Source of the DNA: Rodentibacter caecimuris
GTDB lineage: Bacteria; Pseudomonadota; Gammaproteobacteria; Enterobacterales; Pasteurellaceae
DNA length: 64,000 bases
NCBI RefSeq assembly: GCF_024622045.1
Contig: NZ_JANKBP010000011.1
Strand: one strand, 5' to 3'
Shown: positions 23,576-33,235 of the stretch, piece after piece
How positions within the stretch are numbered: position 1 is the stretch's first letter
How the letters are laid out: every line of letters begins with the position of its first letter
Translations under genes and position numbers: made by a program
The notes under the pieces: model-generated
What the model saw: the letters and a program-made list of their open reading frames with translations, nothing else
Databases searched by the model: none
What the model was told of the DNA's origin: nothing

Positions 23576-24688
23576 ATGGCAATCTTTTTTTCTGAAAATA
23601 TCAGCGCGGAGCAACAAACCGATCTTCTCCAACTTTTTCAGCATTTTACTCATCCCAGTCTGCAAAAAGATCTCATTGCTCTTAATGTGTTAAAAAAAAT
23701 AGAAAAGGGCGGTGAAACATTACGTATTGAATTGCAGTTCCCTTTTGCTTGGAACACCGGTGTCGAGCAACTTAAACAAGCGTTATCCGATGCCTTGTTG
23801 CAAGTAGCGGATTGTAAGGAAATCAAATGGTCGGTGAGTTATCAAATCGCGACATTAAAGCGTGCCAATAACCAACCTGCCGTAAAAGGTGTGAAAAATA
23901 TTATTGCGGTGACATCAGGCAAAGGTGGGGTGGGTAAATCTAGCGTTTCTGTGAATTTAGCCCTTGCGTTACAAGCCCAAGGGGCGCGCGTAGGTATTTT
24001 GGATGCGGATATTTATGGCCCTTCTGTACCGCATATGCTCGGTGCACCACATCAACGCCCAACATCGCCGGACAATCAGCATATTACACCGATTAAAGCA
24101 CACGGATTGTCGGCTAATTCCATTGGTTTTTTAATGGATGAAGATAGTGCGACCATTTGGCGCGGTCCGATGGCAAGTAGTGCATTGAGCCAATTATTGA
24201 ACGAAACATTATGGGACAGCTTGGATTATTTGGTGATAGATATGCCACCGGGTACCGGCGATATCCAACTGACCCTGTCACAACAAATTCCGGTAACCGG
24301 CGCTGTAGTGGTAACAACACCGCAAGATATTGCATTACTTGATGCAGTAAAAGGGGTTTCAATGTTTGAAAAAGTATCTGTGCCTGTATTAGGTATTGTA
24401 GAAAATATGTCAATGCACATTTGTGGCAAGTGCGGTCATCATGAGGCTATTTTTGGTACGGGCGGGGCAGAAAAAATGGCTGAAAAATACAATGTGAAAG
24501 TGTTAGCTCAGTTGCCTTTACATATTCGTATCCGTGAAGATTTGGATGTTGGTAATCCAACAGTGGTTGCCGCACCGGAAAGTGAAATCACACAAGCTTT
24601 CCTACAACTGGCAGAGAAAGTATCTACCGAACTTTACTGGCAAGGTTCGGTGATTCCAAGCGAGATTTTGTTTAGGGAAGTGAAATGA
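23576..24688 (+). CDS. mrp: Mrp/NBP35-type iron-sulfur carrier ATPase
   Basis: A 370-residue P-loop ATPase also called ApbC. The N-terminal DUF59-like domain covers about residues 10-90. The deviant Walker A VTSGKGGVGKSSVS is near residue 112, and the Fe-S-binding CGKCG pair is at about 283. It carries iron-sulfur clusters to target apoproteins in the cytosol. Gene order metG/mrp divergent is the same in E. coli. Confidence 0.95.
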   Translation: MAIFFSENISAEQQTDLLQLFQHFTHPSLQKDLIALNVLKKIEKGGETLRIELQFPFAWNTGVEQLKQALSDALLQVADCKEIKWSVSYQIATLKRANNQPAVKGVKNIIAVTSGKGGVGKSSVSVNLALALQAQGARVGILDADIYGPSVPHMLGAPHQRPTSPDNQHITPIKAHGLSANSIGFLMDEDSATIWRGPMASSALSQLLNETLWDSLDYLVIDMPPGTGDIQLTLSQQIPVTGAVVVTTPQDIALLDAVKGVSMFEKVSVPVLGIVENMSMHICGKCGHHEAIFGTGGAEKMAEKYNVKVLAQLPLHIRIREDLDVGNPTVVAAPESEITQAFLQLAEKVSTELYWQGSVIPSEILFREVK

Positions 24689-24692
24689 AGAT

Positions 24693-24720
24693 AAGGGCTG
24701 TAATTGACAGCCCTTTCTTG
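24693..24720 (+). terminator. Terminator after mrp
   Basis: AAGGGCTGT and ACAGCCCTT flank a short loop, with a T-rich tail. Confidence 0.75.
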
Positions 24721-24789
24721 TTCCCTTTTTCTTTTAGGATTAAATACCGTGCAATTTTTTCTCATTTTTCTAACTAATTGAGTATAATA

Positions 24790-25818
24790 ATGAAAAATTT
24801 TACTAAATATAGCCTGATTGATTTACACCTTCACCTAGACGGCTCACTTTCTCCTGAATGGATGTTTGAATGGGCAGAAAAGCAGAATATTGCCTTATCA
24901 GCCCAAAATATTGAACAGCTTCTTTCACTGGTTTTCGCTCCCCAAGATTGTACAGATCTTAATCAATATCTTAATTGTTTTGCGATTCCCGTTTCTTTAC
25001 TGCAAAGCTCGCAGGCGATTACTTCTGCGGTTGCTGATTTATTAAAACGCTTAGATCAACAGGGGTTAGCCTATGTTGAAATTCGTTTTGCTCCACAACT
25101 TCACACGCAAAAAGGTTTAACCCAATCACAGGTGGTGGAAGCAGCCTTAGCAGGTTTACAAGAGGGATTAACGGAAAGCCGATTATTTAAAGCAAATTTA
25201 ATATTATGCTGTTTGCGTGGTATAGGTTCGCAAGAAGGGAATTTAGAAACCGTACGAATGGCAAAAAAATACCTTTCAACAGGGAAAGCGGGGGTGGTTG
25301 CCGTGGATTTAGCTGGTCCTGAAGCCGGTTATCCCACCATGAATTTTGCAAAAGAATTCGAGCTTGCCAAATCACTTGGTGTACCTTTTACCATTCATGC
25401 CGGTGAAGCAGCAGGAGCGGAGAATGTTCAACAAGCGATTGACATTGGTGCAATCCGTATCGGACACGGTATTCGTGCGGCAGAATCAGAATCGGTTATG
25501 CAATCTTTAATCGATCGTCATATTGCTGTGGAAATGTGCCCTTGCAGTAATTTACAAACCAAAGCTATTGATCACTTAAAGCATTATCCACTTAGAATAT
25601 TCCTTGTGAAGGGAATTATTGCCACATTAAATACCGACAATATGACTGTTTCTCAAACTAATATTCAGCAAGAATTTAATTTATTGGCACGAGAATACCA
25701 ATTAAATGAAAACGAAGCACAACAGTTGCTTGAAAACGCTATCCGTGCCGCTTTTCTCAGCGATGAAGAAAAGCGTGAGTTGAAAAGCGATATTGAAAAA
25801 CGGATGAATTGTTCCTAA
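24790..25818 (+). CDS. add: Adenosine deaminase
   Basis: A 342-residue metal-dependent amidohydrolase. It shows the zinc-binding LIDLHLHLDGSL motif near the start, the catalytic HAGEA (about 204), GHGIRA (about 225) and TLNTDN (about 282). It converts adenosine or deoxyadenosine to inosine forms in purine salvage. An in-frame TTG 12 bases upstream is rejected; ATG at 24790 is the usual start. NTDN replaces the commoner NTDDP, so substrate preference (adenosine or adenine) is not fully certain. Confidence 0.88.
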   Translation: MKNFTKYSLIDLHLHLDGSLSPEWMFEWAEKQNIALSAQNIEQLLSLVFAPQDCTDLNQYLNCFAIPVSLLQSSQAITSAVADLLKRLDQQGLAYVEIRFAPQLHTQKGLTQSQVVEAALAGLQEGLTESRLFKANLILCCLRGIGSQEGNLETVRMAKKYLSTGKAGVVAVDLAGPEAGYPTMNFAKEFELAKSLGVPFTIHAGEAAGAENVQQAIDIGAIRIGHGIRAAESESVMQSLIDRHIAVEMCPCSNLQTKAIDHLKHYPLRIFLVKGIIATLNTDNMTVSQTNIQQEFNLLAREYQLNENEAQQLLENAIRAAFLSDEEKRELKSDIEKRMNCS

Positions 25819-25994
25819 ATGAGGGAATCATGTCTAAATCAGGCTAGCTTGGATAGTGCCGAGCAGTTGAATATGCCTCTATTGCTCAGACAAGGATCGG
25901 ATTTTACTTCTTATCTTAACTAAAAGCCTATGAACTTCGTAAACAGGCTTGAACAGATAAAATTCATCGTTGTAATAAAATAGAGAAAGATATT
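25819..25994 (+). other. Intergenic remnant between add and sirtuin gene
   Basis: A 34-codon frame (25819-25923) starts one base after the add stop: MRESCLNQASLDSAEQLNMP and on. It has no recognisable family and no clear ribosome site. It could be the remains of a lost gene. The sirtuin gene has its own AGAAAG-type site just before 25995. Confidence 0.25.
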
Positions 25995-26702
25995 ATGAAT
26001 AAACCAATTTGTGTTGTTTTAACCGGTGCAGGTATTAGTGCTGAGAGTGGCATTCCAACTTTTCGTGCGGAAGATGGTTTGTGGGTAGGGTATAAGATTG
26101 AGGAAGTTTGTACACCTGAGGCGTTGAAAAAGAATCGGACTAAAGTGTTGGAATTTTATAATGAACGTCGTCGTAATGCTCAAGCGGCGCAACCGAATGC
26201 GGCACATCTCGCTTTAGTAGAGCTTGAAAAGGCTTATGATGTACAGATTATCACTCAAAATGTTGATGATTTACACGAACGTGCAGGCAGCCAGAATGTA
26301 TTGCATTTGCATGGTGAGCTGAACAAAGCTAGAAGTAGTTTTAATACGGATTACATCGTTCCTTGCTTGGGCGATCAGCATATTGACGATAAAGATAATC
26401 ACGGGCATCCAATGCGTCCACATATTGTCTTCTTTGGGGAAAATGTGCCAATGCTGGATCAAGCGGTCAAGTTAGTGAAAAAAGCAGATATTGTGATCGT
26501 GATTGGTACATCGTTACAAGTTTATCCCGCCAATGGTTTAGTCAATGAAGCACCTTATGGCGCAACGATTTACCTTGTTGACCCAAATCCTAATACCGGC
26601 TTTATTCGTAAGCATGTCATTGTGCTGAAAGAAAAAGCTGGCGAAGGCGTGCCGAAAATTGTGGAAGTATTGCTCAATAAAGCTGCCGGTTCTAGCAACT
26701 AA
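25995..26702 (+). CDS. cobB: Sir2-family NAD-dependent protein deacylase without zinc cysteines
   Basis: A 235-residue sirtuin. The NAD motifs are GAGISAESGIPTFR (about 12-25), QNVDDLH (about 94) and HLHGE with the catalytic His near 110. FYNERRR keeps the Tyr-x-x-Arg pair that reads succyl-type acyl lysines in CobB. The four cysteines that normally bind structural zinc are absent: between HGELNKA and RPHIVFFGE only one Cys is present (IVPCLG). The fold may be stabilised otherwise. It is monocistronic with a good terminator. Confidence 0.88.
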   Translation: MNKPICVVLTGAGISAESGIPTFRAEDGLWVGYKIEEVCTPEALKKNRTKVLEFYNERRRNAQAAQPNAAHLALVELEKAYDVQIITQNVDDLHERAGSQNVLHLHGELNKARSSFNTDYIVPCLGDQHIDDKDNHGHPMRPHIVFFGENVPMLDQAVKLVKKADIVIVIGTSLQVYPANGLVNEAPYGATIYLVDPNPNTGFIRKHVIVLKEKAGEGVPKIVEVLLNKAAGSSN

Positions 26703-26730
26703 GTGCGGTCAAAAAATCCGATAAATAATA

Positions 26731-26757
26731 AAAAGGCTGTGTTTACAGCCTTTTTCT
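26731..26757 (+). terminator. Terminator after sirtuin gene
   Basis: AAAAGGCTGT (26731-26740) pairs with ACAGCCTTTT around a short loop, then TTT. Confidence 0.85.
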
Positions 26758-26814
26758 GTTTTATTAGTCCTGAACTAATTTAATTTTTAGATAGAGGGAA
26801 TAACCTCCGATAAT

Positions 26815-27114
26815 TTAGATAAAATTCACGACATTAATATCTAGACCATTTTCCAACATTTCGATTAATTTAGGTGCATTTTGTTGAAAGAATGGAGAGG
26901 CTAGGTGAGCATCTAAGTCGGTTTGCGCTGTCCAACGTTCAATAAAACAGTAAGTTCGAGCTTTTTCTGTCACTGCACCACAGTCATAGTTTTGACAACC
27001 TTGATGAGTTCGGCTTTCAGTGATGAATTGTTTGACTAAATCTTCAAATTCGGTTTCAAAACCCTGTTTTACTTGGCAAGTAGCATAAACGCCTATCATA
27101 TCTGTCTTCTCCAT
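26815..27114 (-). CDS. Antibiotic-biosynthesis-monooxygenase-fold protein (YgiN-like)
   Basis: A 99-residue (94 from the internal Met) ferredoxin-like protein of the ABM family. VYATCQVKQGFETEFEDLVK and CFIERWTAQTDLDAHLASPF are the characteristic strands and helix. Relatives act as quinol monooxygenases or as heme-degradation-like enzymes; no cofactor motif defines the substrate here. It is single and leftward, after the sirtuin terminator. ATG at 27114 and MIGVYAT at 27099 are both possible starts. Confidence 0.78.
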   Translation of the reverse strand: MEKTDMIGVYATCQVKQGFETEFEDLVKQFITESRTHQGCQNYDCGAVTEKARTYCFIERWTAQTDLDAHLASPFFQQNAPKLIEMLENGLDINVVNFI

Positions 27115-27194
27115 TGTTACTGTTATAAAAGAGCGGTTAATAATACCAAAAATTAAATTATGAAAGTGAATTCCCTTTCTTTTTCTAAATTTAG

Positions 27195-27737
27195 TTATTG
27201 CGCCATATTTTTAACAGATTTTAAAAATCCCTGTGCACTGTTAAAGACGGCGGATTTACCTTGGGCGGTTAAAATCATATCAGACATTTCACGAAATGCG
27301 CCTTTGCCACCAGCAAGAGACAGCACATAATTTGCGGCATTTTTTACATAAGAAGGCGAATCTGCGACCGCAAAGGAAAGCCCGCTGACGGCAAACGCGG
27401 GGAGATCCACACTATCATCGCCAATATAAGCGGTTTCTTCCGGATTGACGCCGGCTTGTTTCATCAATTCAAAACAGGCACTTTCTTTCTCTAATTTGCC
27501 AAGGAAGAATAATGTTATGCCGAGATCGGCAATACGACGACGCAAAATAGCAGAATCTCTACCTGAAAGTACCGCAACTTGAATGCCGGACTCCATCAAC
27601 ATTTTAATGCCTAAACCATCACGCACATGGAAACTTTTAATGGCCTCACCATTTGCGTCATAATAAAGTTGACCGTCAGTCAGCACGCCATCCACATCGG
27701 TGATAACCAATTTAATTTTTTCAAGTTTTTGTTGCAT
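27195..27737 (-). CDS. kdsC: KDO 8-phosphate phosphatase
   Basis: A 180-residue HAD phosphatase. The nucleophile motif is VITDVDGVLTDG (about 11-22), and the later motif YIGDDSVDLPAF (about 104). It releases phosphate from KDO-8-P to give KDO for lipopolysaccharide core. It starts 9 bases after kdsD, so the two successive KDO steps are co-transcribed. Confidence 0.96.
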   Translation of the reverse strand: MQQKLEKIKLVITDVDGVLTDGQLYYDANGEAIKSFHVRDGLGIKMLMESGIQVAVLSGRDSAILRRRIADLGITLFFLGKLEKESACFELMKQAGVNPEETAYIGDDSVDLPAFAVSGLSFAVADSPSYVKNAANYVLSLAGGKGAFREMSDMILTAQGKSAVFNSAQGFLKSVKNMAQ

Positions 27738-27746
27738 TTGTTTTCC

Positions 27747-28682
27747 TTAGCTTGAAAATTCGATTAAACCCACCACGTTATTTTCATCATCTACTGCCAC
27801 CAGAGAGTGAATTTTTTTCTCTTTCATGAAATCTTCCGCTTTTGATAAGAATTCATTTTGGTTAATAGTTTTTGGTGAACTTGTCATAAAATCTTGTGCC
27901 GTTTTCTTAAGTGTTTGTTCACCATTAGCGGTAAGGGCTCGGCGAATATCTCCATCAGTGATAATGCCTTTTAATTGATCGTTTTCCATAACAAGTGCAA
28001 CGCCCATTCGTCCTTCATTCATCACGGTTAAACAGTCGGTGAAATTTGTAGTGGGGGAAATAGTCGGTAAACGTGTTTGCATTTGATCTTTTACCCGACA
28101 AAGCAATCGGCGACCAAGACTGCCACCCGGATGGAATTTGGCAAAATCGGCAGGTTGGAAATTTCTTGCGGTGATGAGCGATACGGCAAGGGCATCACCT
28201 AATGCAAGCGTTACAAGGGCTGATGTGGTTGGAGCAAGATTATTTGGGCACACTTCACGCTCAACCGTAATATCCAATACATAATCCGCATGACGGGCAA
28301 GGGTAGAGTGTTTATTGCTAGTGAGAGCAATAATTTTATTGCCAAAGTTTTTCAAACTTGGAATCAGTTTATTAACATCATCCGTTTCACCGCTATAGGA
28401 AATGAGCATAACAATATCAACCGGTTTGAGCATACCGAGATCACCGTGAAACGCCTCTGTGGGATGTAGAAAGAAACTTGGTGTGCCGGTGGAAGCAAAA
28501 GTCGCGACCATTTTTTTTCCAATTAAACCTGATTTGCCAATCCCGCCAATGACGAGACGGCCTTGGCAATGCAAAATAAGCTCAACGATTTGGTTGAAGT
28601 TTTCATCTAGACGTTGGCTTAATTGGGTGAGTGCGAGACTTTCTACGGAAAGCGTATCGCGTGCAATTTGTAGATAGTTCAT
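27747..28682 (-). CDS. kdsD: Arabinose 5-phosphate isomerase
   Basis: A 311-residue enzyme of the KpsF/KdsD/GutQ group that makes arabinose-5-P, the precursor of KDO. The SIS domain (about 30-170) contains GIGKSGLIGKKMVATF and EAFHGDLGM. Two CBS domains follow (about 195-311). It is first gene of the kdsD-kdsC unit. Confidence 0.95.
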   Translation of the reverse strand: MNYLQIARDTLSVESLALTQLSQRLDENFNQIVELILHCQGRLVIGGIGKSGLIGKKMVATFASTGTPSFFLHPTEAFHGDLGMLKPVDIVMLISYSGETDDVNKLIPSLKNFGNKIIALTSNKHSTLARHADYVLDITVEREVCPNNLAPTTSALVTLALGDALAVSLITARNFQPADFAKFHPGGSLGRRLLCRVKDQMQTRLPTISPTTNFTDCLTVMNEGRMGVALVMENDQLKGIITDGDIRRALTANGEQTLKKTAQDFMTSSPKTINQNEFLSKAEDFMKEKKIHSLVAVDDENNVVGLIEFSS

Positions 28683-28865
28683 GAACAGTCCTAAAGTGCG
28701 GTTAAAATTGTGGGTATTTTAGCTGAATGCGATAAAAATACGAATGAAAAATTATGCCTGATCGCTGATGCGATTACTTACGGCTTCACCGCCGTTGGCA
28801 ATGACAATGTTCAAAATCCATTGGATTTTATTGACCGCACTTTTATTAATCTCTATACTACGCGC

Positions 28866-29238
<373 letters not shown>

Positions 29239-29241
29239 AAA

Positions 29242-29298
29242 AACAACCGCACTTTAGTTTATTCATATGAATAGATTAAAGTGCGGTTGTTTTTTTCA
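29242..29298 (+). terminator. Terminator of rnpB
   Basis: AACAACCGCACTTTA is faced by its complement at about 29277-29291 and followed by TTTTTTT; an inverted uptake-sequence pair. Confidence 0.85.
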
Positions 29299-29338
29299 TC
29301 ATTTTGGTATGTGTAGCTATTTCCTCAAACTTGTCGTG

Positions 29339-30235
29339 TTAGATTAAACCTTTATTCCTCACTAAAATCTTTTCCAATATCTCAAATACTACCTGAACTC
29401 GTTTTGGTGTGATGGGCTGATAGGGACGGTAAAGATATAGCCCCCACAGGGAGGATTCTTTGTCGTTTAGCACGACTTGAAGTGTGCCGTTTTCAATGTA
29501 TTTCTTACAGTCGTGGTACATAATCGGGGCAAAAATTCTACCTGCCAGCACAGCTTGTAATAAGCTGCGAATATCACTGGTTACGACGCAAGGTTTTGGT
29601 AAGGGAACAGGCTCATTATCAATAAACCAATCCCACACTTTACCTGTTTTAGGGTTCAAAAGATTTCCGACGGGAAAATTTTCTGTTAAGTCGTGAATAT
29701 CTTTTGGTAATCCTACATTTGCAATTAATTCCGGAGTGGCAACGATAGGTTCATGTAACATCATTATTTTCTTTGCAACCCAATATTCTTTAGGGGTGCG
29801 GCTGATTCGGATACCAATATCAATTTGATCCTCTACGGCATTGAGTGTGTCGAAATCTGTTCGCCAATCAATGGCAATATGTGGGTAAGGTTTTAGTGCG
29901 GTTAATAGTTGTTGCAAAATATAGTCGGCATAATCAGAGGGCGGTAGTGTTATTCGAACCATACCGGCTAAATCATTATTTTCTTGCTTTAATCCAAATA
30001 ACCACTCTTCTTGTTGTAGAAAAGCAATCGCATTTGGGCGAAACTTCTCACCAAAATCCGTTAAATGAATGGCGCGCGTATTGCGCTTGAATAAAGGTTC
30101 ACCGAGTTCTTTTTCCAATTCGGCAATCACTCGGCTGATTACTTGTGGTGAAACGGAGAAACGAAGTGCGGTCAATTTAAAACTTAAATTTTCCGCTGCG
30201 GCAACAAAGTATTTAAGGGCATCTAGTCGATTCAC
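29339..30235 (-). CDS. LysR-family transcriptional regulator
   Basis: A 298-residue regulator. The N-terminal winged helix-turn-helix (about 1-60: LKYFVAAAENLSFKLTALRF, SPQVISRVIAELEKELG) is followed by the LysR substrate-binding domain. It is divergent from the DUF2255 and SDR genes, the usual arrangement for a LysR protein controlling neighbours. The effector is unknown. Confidence 0.9.
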   Translation of the reverse strand: MNRLDALKYFVAAAENLSFKLTALRFSVSPQVISRVIAELEKELGEPLFKRNTRAIHLTDFGEKFRPNAIAFLQQEEWLFGLKQENNDLAGMVRITLPPSDYADYILQQLLTALKPYPHIAIDWRTDFDTLNAVEDQIDIGIRISRTPKEYWVAKKIMMLHEPIVATPELIANVGLPKDIHDLTENFPVGNLLNPKTGKVWDWFIDNEPVPLPKPCVVTSDIRSLLQAVLAGRIFAPIMYHDCKKYIENGTLQVVLNDKESSLWGLYLYRPYQPITPKRVQVVFEILEKILVRNKGLI

Positions 30236-30335
30236 AATCTCATTTTTTGGAATTGTGTTTTCTGATTTTATTCATTGTATGGAGTTATGAGGATAAATAC
30301 AATAACACCGCCAATCAGTTTTGATGAAGGAGAAA

Positions 30336-30707
30336 ATGATGTGGGATAAAGAAGTTTTAAGCCAAATTGATATTGCAGATGATTTAAAAATCGCGCCATT
30401 CCGCCCTGATGGTCAAACAACGGGGACGCCCACTTGGATTTGGGTGGTGATTGTGGAAGGTCGATTATTTGTGCGTGCTTATAGTGGTGTACATTCCAGT
30501 TGGTATCAAGCGGCAATCCGCCAACAAGCGGGCAAAATTTACGCTATAAACCGTATTTTTGATGTGGCCTTTAATTCAATTAAGGATACCCAATTGAGCG
30601 AGAAAATTGATCAAGCCTATCGTAAAAAATATGCCTCAAGCCGTTATGTGTCGTATATGATTGGTGACAACTGTCGAGCTGCAACGATAGAAATTTTGGT
30701 GAAGTAA
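30336..30707 (+). CDS. DUF2255 family protein
   Basis: About 123 residues. WDKEVLSQIDIADDLKIAPF, PTWIWVVIVEGRLFVRAYSG and SSWYQAAIRQQAGKI fit the DUF2255 family of uncharacterised small proteins often found beside oxidoreductases. The ribosome site GAAGGAG (30326-30332) favours ATG at 30336 or 30339 over the earlier ATG at 30324, which lies inside it. It may be co-expressed with the SDR gene 120 bases downstream. Confidence 0.75.
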   Translation: MMWDKEVLSQIDIADDLKIAPFRPDGQTTGTPTWIWVVIVEGRLFVRAYSGVHSSWYQAAIRQQAGKIYAINRIFDVAFNSIKDTQLSEKIDQAYRKKYASSRYVSYMIGDNCRAATIEILVK

Positions 30708-30829
30708 GAGCGGTCGTTCTTTGGCGTGCTCTATAAGCCAATTATTATTGCGTCTTTATGATTTTTAGGCTAATCAGGTAAGCTTAAACAAGCTAGAATG
30801 ATAGCCATTCAAACAACAGGAGAAATAAC

Positions 30830-31579
30830 ATGAATAATATTCAAGATAAAGTCGTCATTATTACGGGAGCATCATCAGGTATTGGTGAAGCTACGGCGTA
30901 TAAATTAGCCGAAAACGGTGCAAAATTAGTGTTAGATGCGCGTCGTGAAACTAAATTACAAGCGATTGTAGAAAACATTAAAGCCAAAGGCGGGGAAGCC
31001 GTTTATCGTGTAACGGATGTCGTGAAATCGGAAGATAATACGGCGTTGGTAGAACTGGCTAAAAAGACGTTTGGCAAAGTTGATGCGATTTTCTTAAATG
31101 CCGGTTTAATGCCAAATTCACCACTTTCTGCCTTGGAAACAAACAATTGGAATGCCATGGTGGATGTGAATATCAAAGGCGTGTTAAACGGTATTGCGGC
31201 GGTATTACCCACTTTTGAAGCGCAAAAATCCGGTCATATTCTAGCGGTTTCTTCCGTCGCCGGGTTAAAAGTGTATCCTGGTGCGAGTGTTTACTGTGGG
31301 ACAAAATGGGCGGTAAAAGCCATTATGGAAGGATTGCGTATGGAATCCGCTCAAGCCGGCACAAACATTCGTACGGCAACGATTTATCCTGCGGCGGTGC
31401 AATCCGAATTAGTCGATCACATCACTAATGAAGCAACATCCAAAGGCTACCGTGAGCTTTATGATACTTTTGAAATCCCTGCGGAACGTGTTGCGAACGT
31501 AGTGGCATTTGCTCTCTCTCAACCGGAAGATACAAATATCAGTGAATTTACCTTAGGACCAACGACTCAGCCTTGGTAA
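30830..31579 (+). CDS. SDR-family oxidoreductase
   Basis: A 249-residue short-chain dehydrogenase. The cofactor motif TGASSGIGEA is at about 13-22, NAG at about 90, and the catalytic Ser/Tyr/Lys is in VSSVAG and YCGTKWAVK (about 155-162). LDARRE after the second strand suggests NADP(H) preference. The substrate is unknown. It is preceded by AGGAG, with an uptake-sequence terminator behind it. Confidence 0.9.
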   Translation: MNNIQDKVVIITGASSGIGEATAYKLAENGAKLVLDARRETKLQAIVENIKAKGGEAVYRVTDVVKSEDNTALVELAKKTFGKVDAIFLNAGLMPNSPLSALETNNWNAMVDVNIKGVLNGIAAVLPTFEAQKSGHILAVSSVAGLKVYPGASVYCGTKWAVKAIMEGLRMESAQAGTNIRTATIYPAAVQSELVDHITNEATSKGYRELYDTFEIPAERVANVVAFALSQPEDTNISEFTLGPTTQPW

Positions 31580-31594
31580 TTTTCTCCCAAATTT

Positions 31595-31633
31595 AACCGC
31601 ACTTTGGTTTTTGACTTAAAGTGCGGTTTTTTG
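31595..31633 (+). terminator. Terminator after SDR gene
   Basis: AACCGCACTTT is paired with AAAGTGCGGTT and followed by a T-run. Confidence 0.85.
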
Positions 31634-31767
31634 TTATATCGTCAATATAAATCTGCACAAGATAGTATGTTGTGATTATGTGAGGATTTCTTTTTTATTT
31701 ATCGTCATATTCTCGTCACTTTTACAAAGTATTCTCTTTAATCGCAATAAACTAAAGAGGAAACGAT

Positions 31768-33126
31768 ATGAAAAATAAACATTACTTTACTATGTTGGGC
31801 TTAGCTTTAAGTATGGCTAGTATTGCAGAAACGCCGGTCACTTTTGAAACTCCGACTGAATTGGCTGGCCATGCTGTGTTACCGGCAAATACGGTAGTTA
31901 GCGTACCGAATGACGCACCGAATGACTTAAAAACAGCGGGAAAATATACAACGTTAAAGCGGGTAGAAAAATTACAATCCGTACCGGGAAAATCAAAAGA
32001 TCGTGAAACGGGTTCTTTTTTACCGATTCAAAATCAGCCGAGACAAGGTCATTCCGGCATAAAAGTGGTTGGAAAAGATAGCGTGTGGATCCTTACCGAT
32101 AATGGCTTTGGCAGTAAAGCTAATTCACCGGATTCGATGCTTTACTTGAATCAATATCAAATTAATTGGTCGAAGGGCGAATTTGAACCGCTTAAGACGG
32201 TCTTTTTAACGGATCCTGATAAGAAAGTACCGTTCCGTATTGTGCACGAAGATACAAAGGAAAGATATTTAACCGGGGCGGATTTTGATACGGAAAGCTT
32301 TCAAATTATCGGCAATAATATTTGGATTGGCGATGAATTCGGCCCGTATTTAATCAAAACGGATTTAGACGGAAAAGTATTATCTGTGTTTGAAACGGAA
32401 ATAGACGGAATAAAAGTTCAGTCGCCTGATCATTATCAAATCGTCTCACCGGGCATACCAAACGGTCGCCACAAAAATGTCAATTTAAAACGTTCGAAAG
32501 GTTATGAAGGCATGGCTGCCTCACCTGACGGTAAATATCTTTACCCATTATTGGAAGGACCTTTATGGGATGAGAAAAAACAAAGTTGGGAAACAGTGGA
32601 CGGCAAGGTTGCATTACGTATTTTGGAATTTGCTGTTGATAAACAAGAATGGACGGGGCGTTACTGGTTTTATCCTCTAGAAAACGAGCACAATGCGATT
32701 GGGGATTTTAATCTGCTTGATGCAAAAAACGGCTTGATTATAGAACGGGATAACGGTGAAGGAACAGAGGATAAAGGCTGTAAAAATCTTACGGATACGA
32801 CACATTGTTTTTCTGATCCGGCAAAATTTAAGCGGGTTTATAAAGTGGCATTTTCCTCTGATAATGTCGGTAAAGCCGTGAAAAAAATAGCATATATTGA
32901 TTTGTTGAATATTTCCGATCCAAATAAAGTGAGTCTTAAACCTTTGAATGACGGAGTATTGAAATTCCCGTTCTTTACTATTGAGAATCTTGATGTTGTT
33001 GATAATGAACACATTATTGTCGGCAATGATAACAACTTCCCTTTTTCATCAAGCCGAGAACCTAATCGCCAAGACGATAATGAATTAATTTTATTGAAAG
33101 TCCCGGCTTTACTCGGCGCTCAATAA
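31768..33126 (+). CDS. Secreted esterase/phytase-like protein
   Basis: A 452-residue protein with a signal peptide (MKNKHYFTMLGLALSMASIA, cleavage likely before ETPV). The rest matches the phytase-like/esterase-like beta-propeller domain (PF13449 type): SVWILTDNGFGSKANSPDSM, IWIGDEFGPYLIKTDLDG, KGYEGMAASPDG, IERDNGEG. It is probably periplasmic. The natural substrate is unknown. An AAAGAGGAAA ribosome site precedes it. Confidence 0.82.
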   Translation: MKNKHYFTMLGLALSMASIAETPVTFETPTELAGHAVLPANTVVSVPNDAPNDLKTAGKYTTLKRVEKLQSVPGKSKDRETGSFLPIQNQPRQGHSGIKVVGKDSVWILTDNGFGSKANSPDSMLYLNQYQINWSKGEFEPLKTVFLTDPDKKVPFRIVHEDTKERYLTGADFDTESFQIIGNNIWIGDEFGPYLIKTDLDGKVLSVFETEIDGIKVQSPDHYQIVSPGIPNGRHKNVNLKRSKGYEGMAASPDGKYLYPLLEGPLWDEKKQSWETVDGKVALRILEFAVDKQEWTGRYWFYPLENEHNAIGDFNLLDAKNGLIIERDNGEGTEDKGCKNLTDTTHCFSDPAKFKRVYKVAFSSDNVGKAVKKIAYIDLLNISDPNKVSLKPLNDGVLKFPFFTIENLDVVDNEHIIVGNDNNFPFSSSREPNRQDDNELILLKVPALLGAQ

Positions 33127-33154
33127 TCATAGATTATCGAAAACTCAGTTAAAA

Positions 33155-33210
33155 TTAACCGCACTTTGAGTTGGGTTTAGAACGCTGTTACTCAAAGTGC
33201 GGTTAAATTT
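33155..33210. terminator. Long bidirectional uptake-sequence hairpin
   Basis: TTAACCGCACTTTGAG (33155-33170) pairs with CTCAAAGTGCGGTTAA (33191-33206), 16 perfect bases between converging genes. Confidence 0.88.
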
Positions 33211-33235
33211 CTTTATGTTTTATCCTGTTGTTTTA

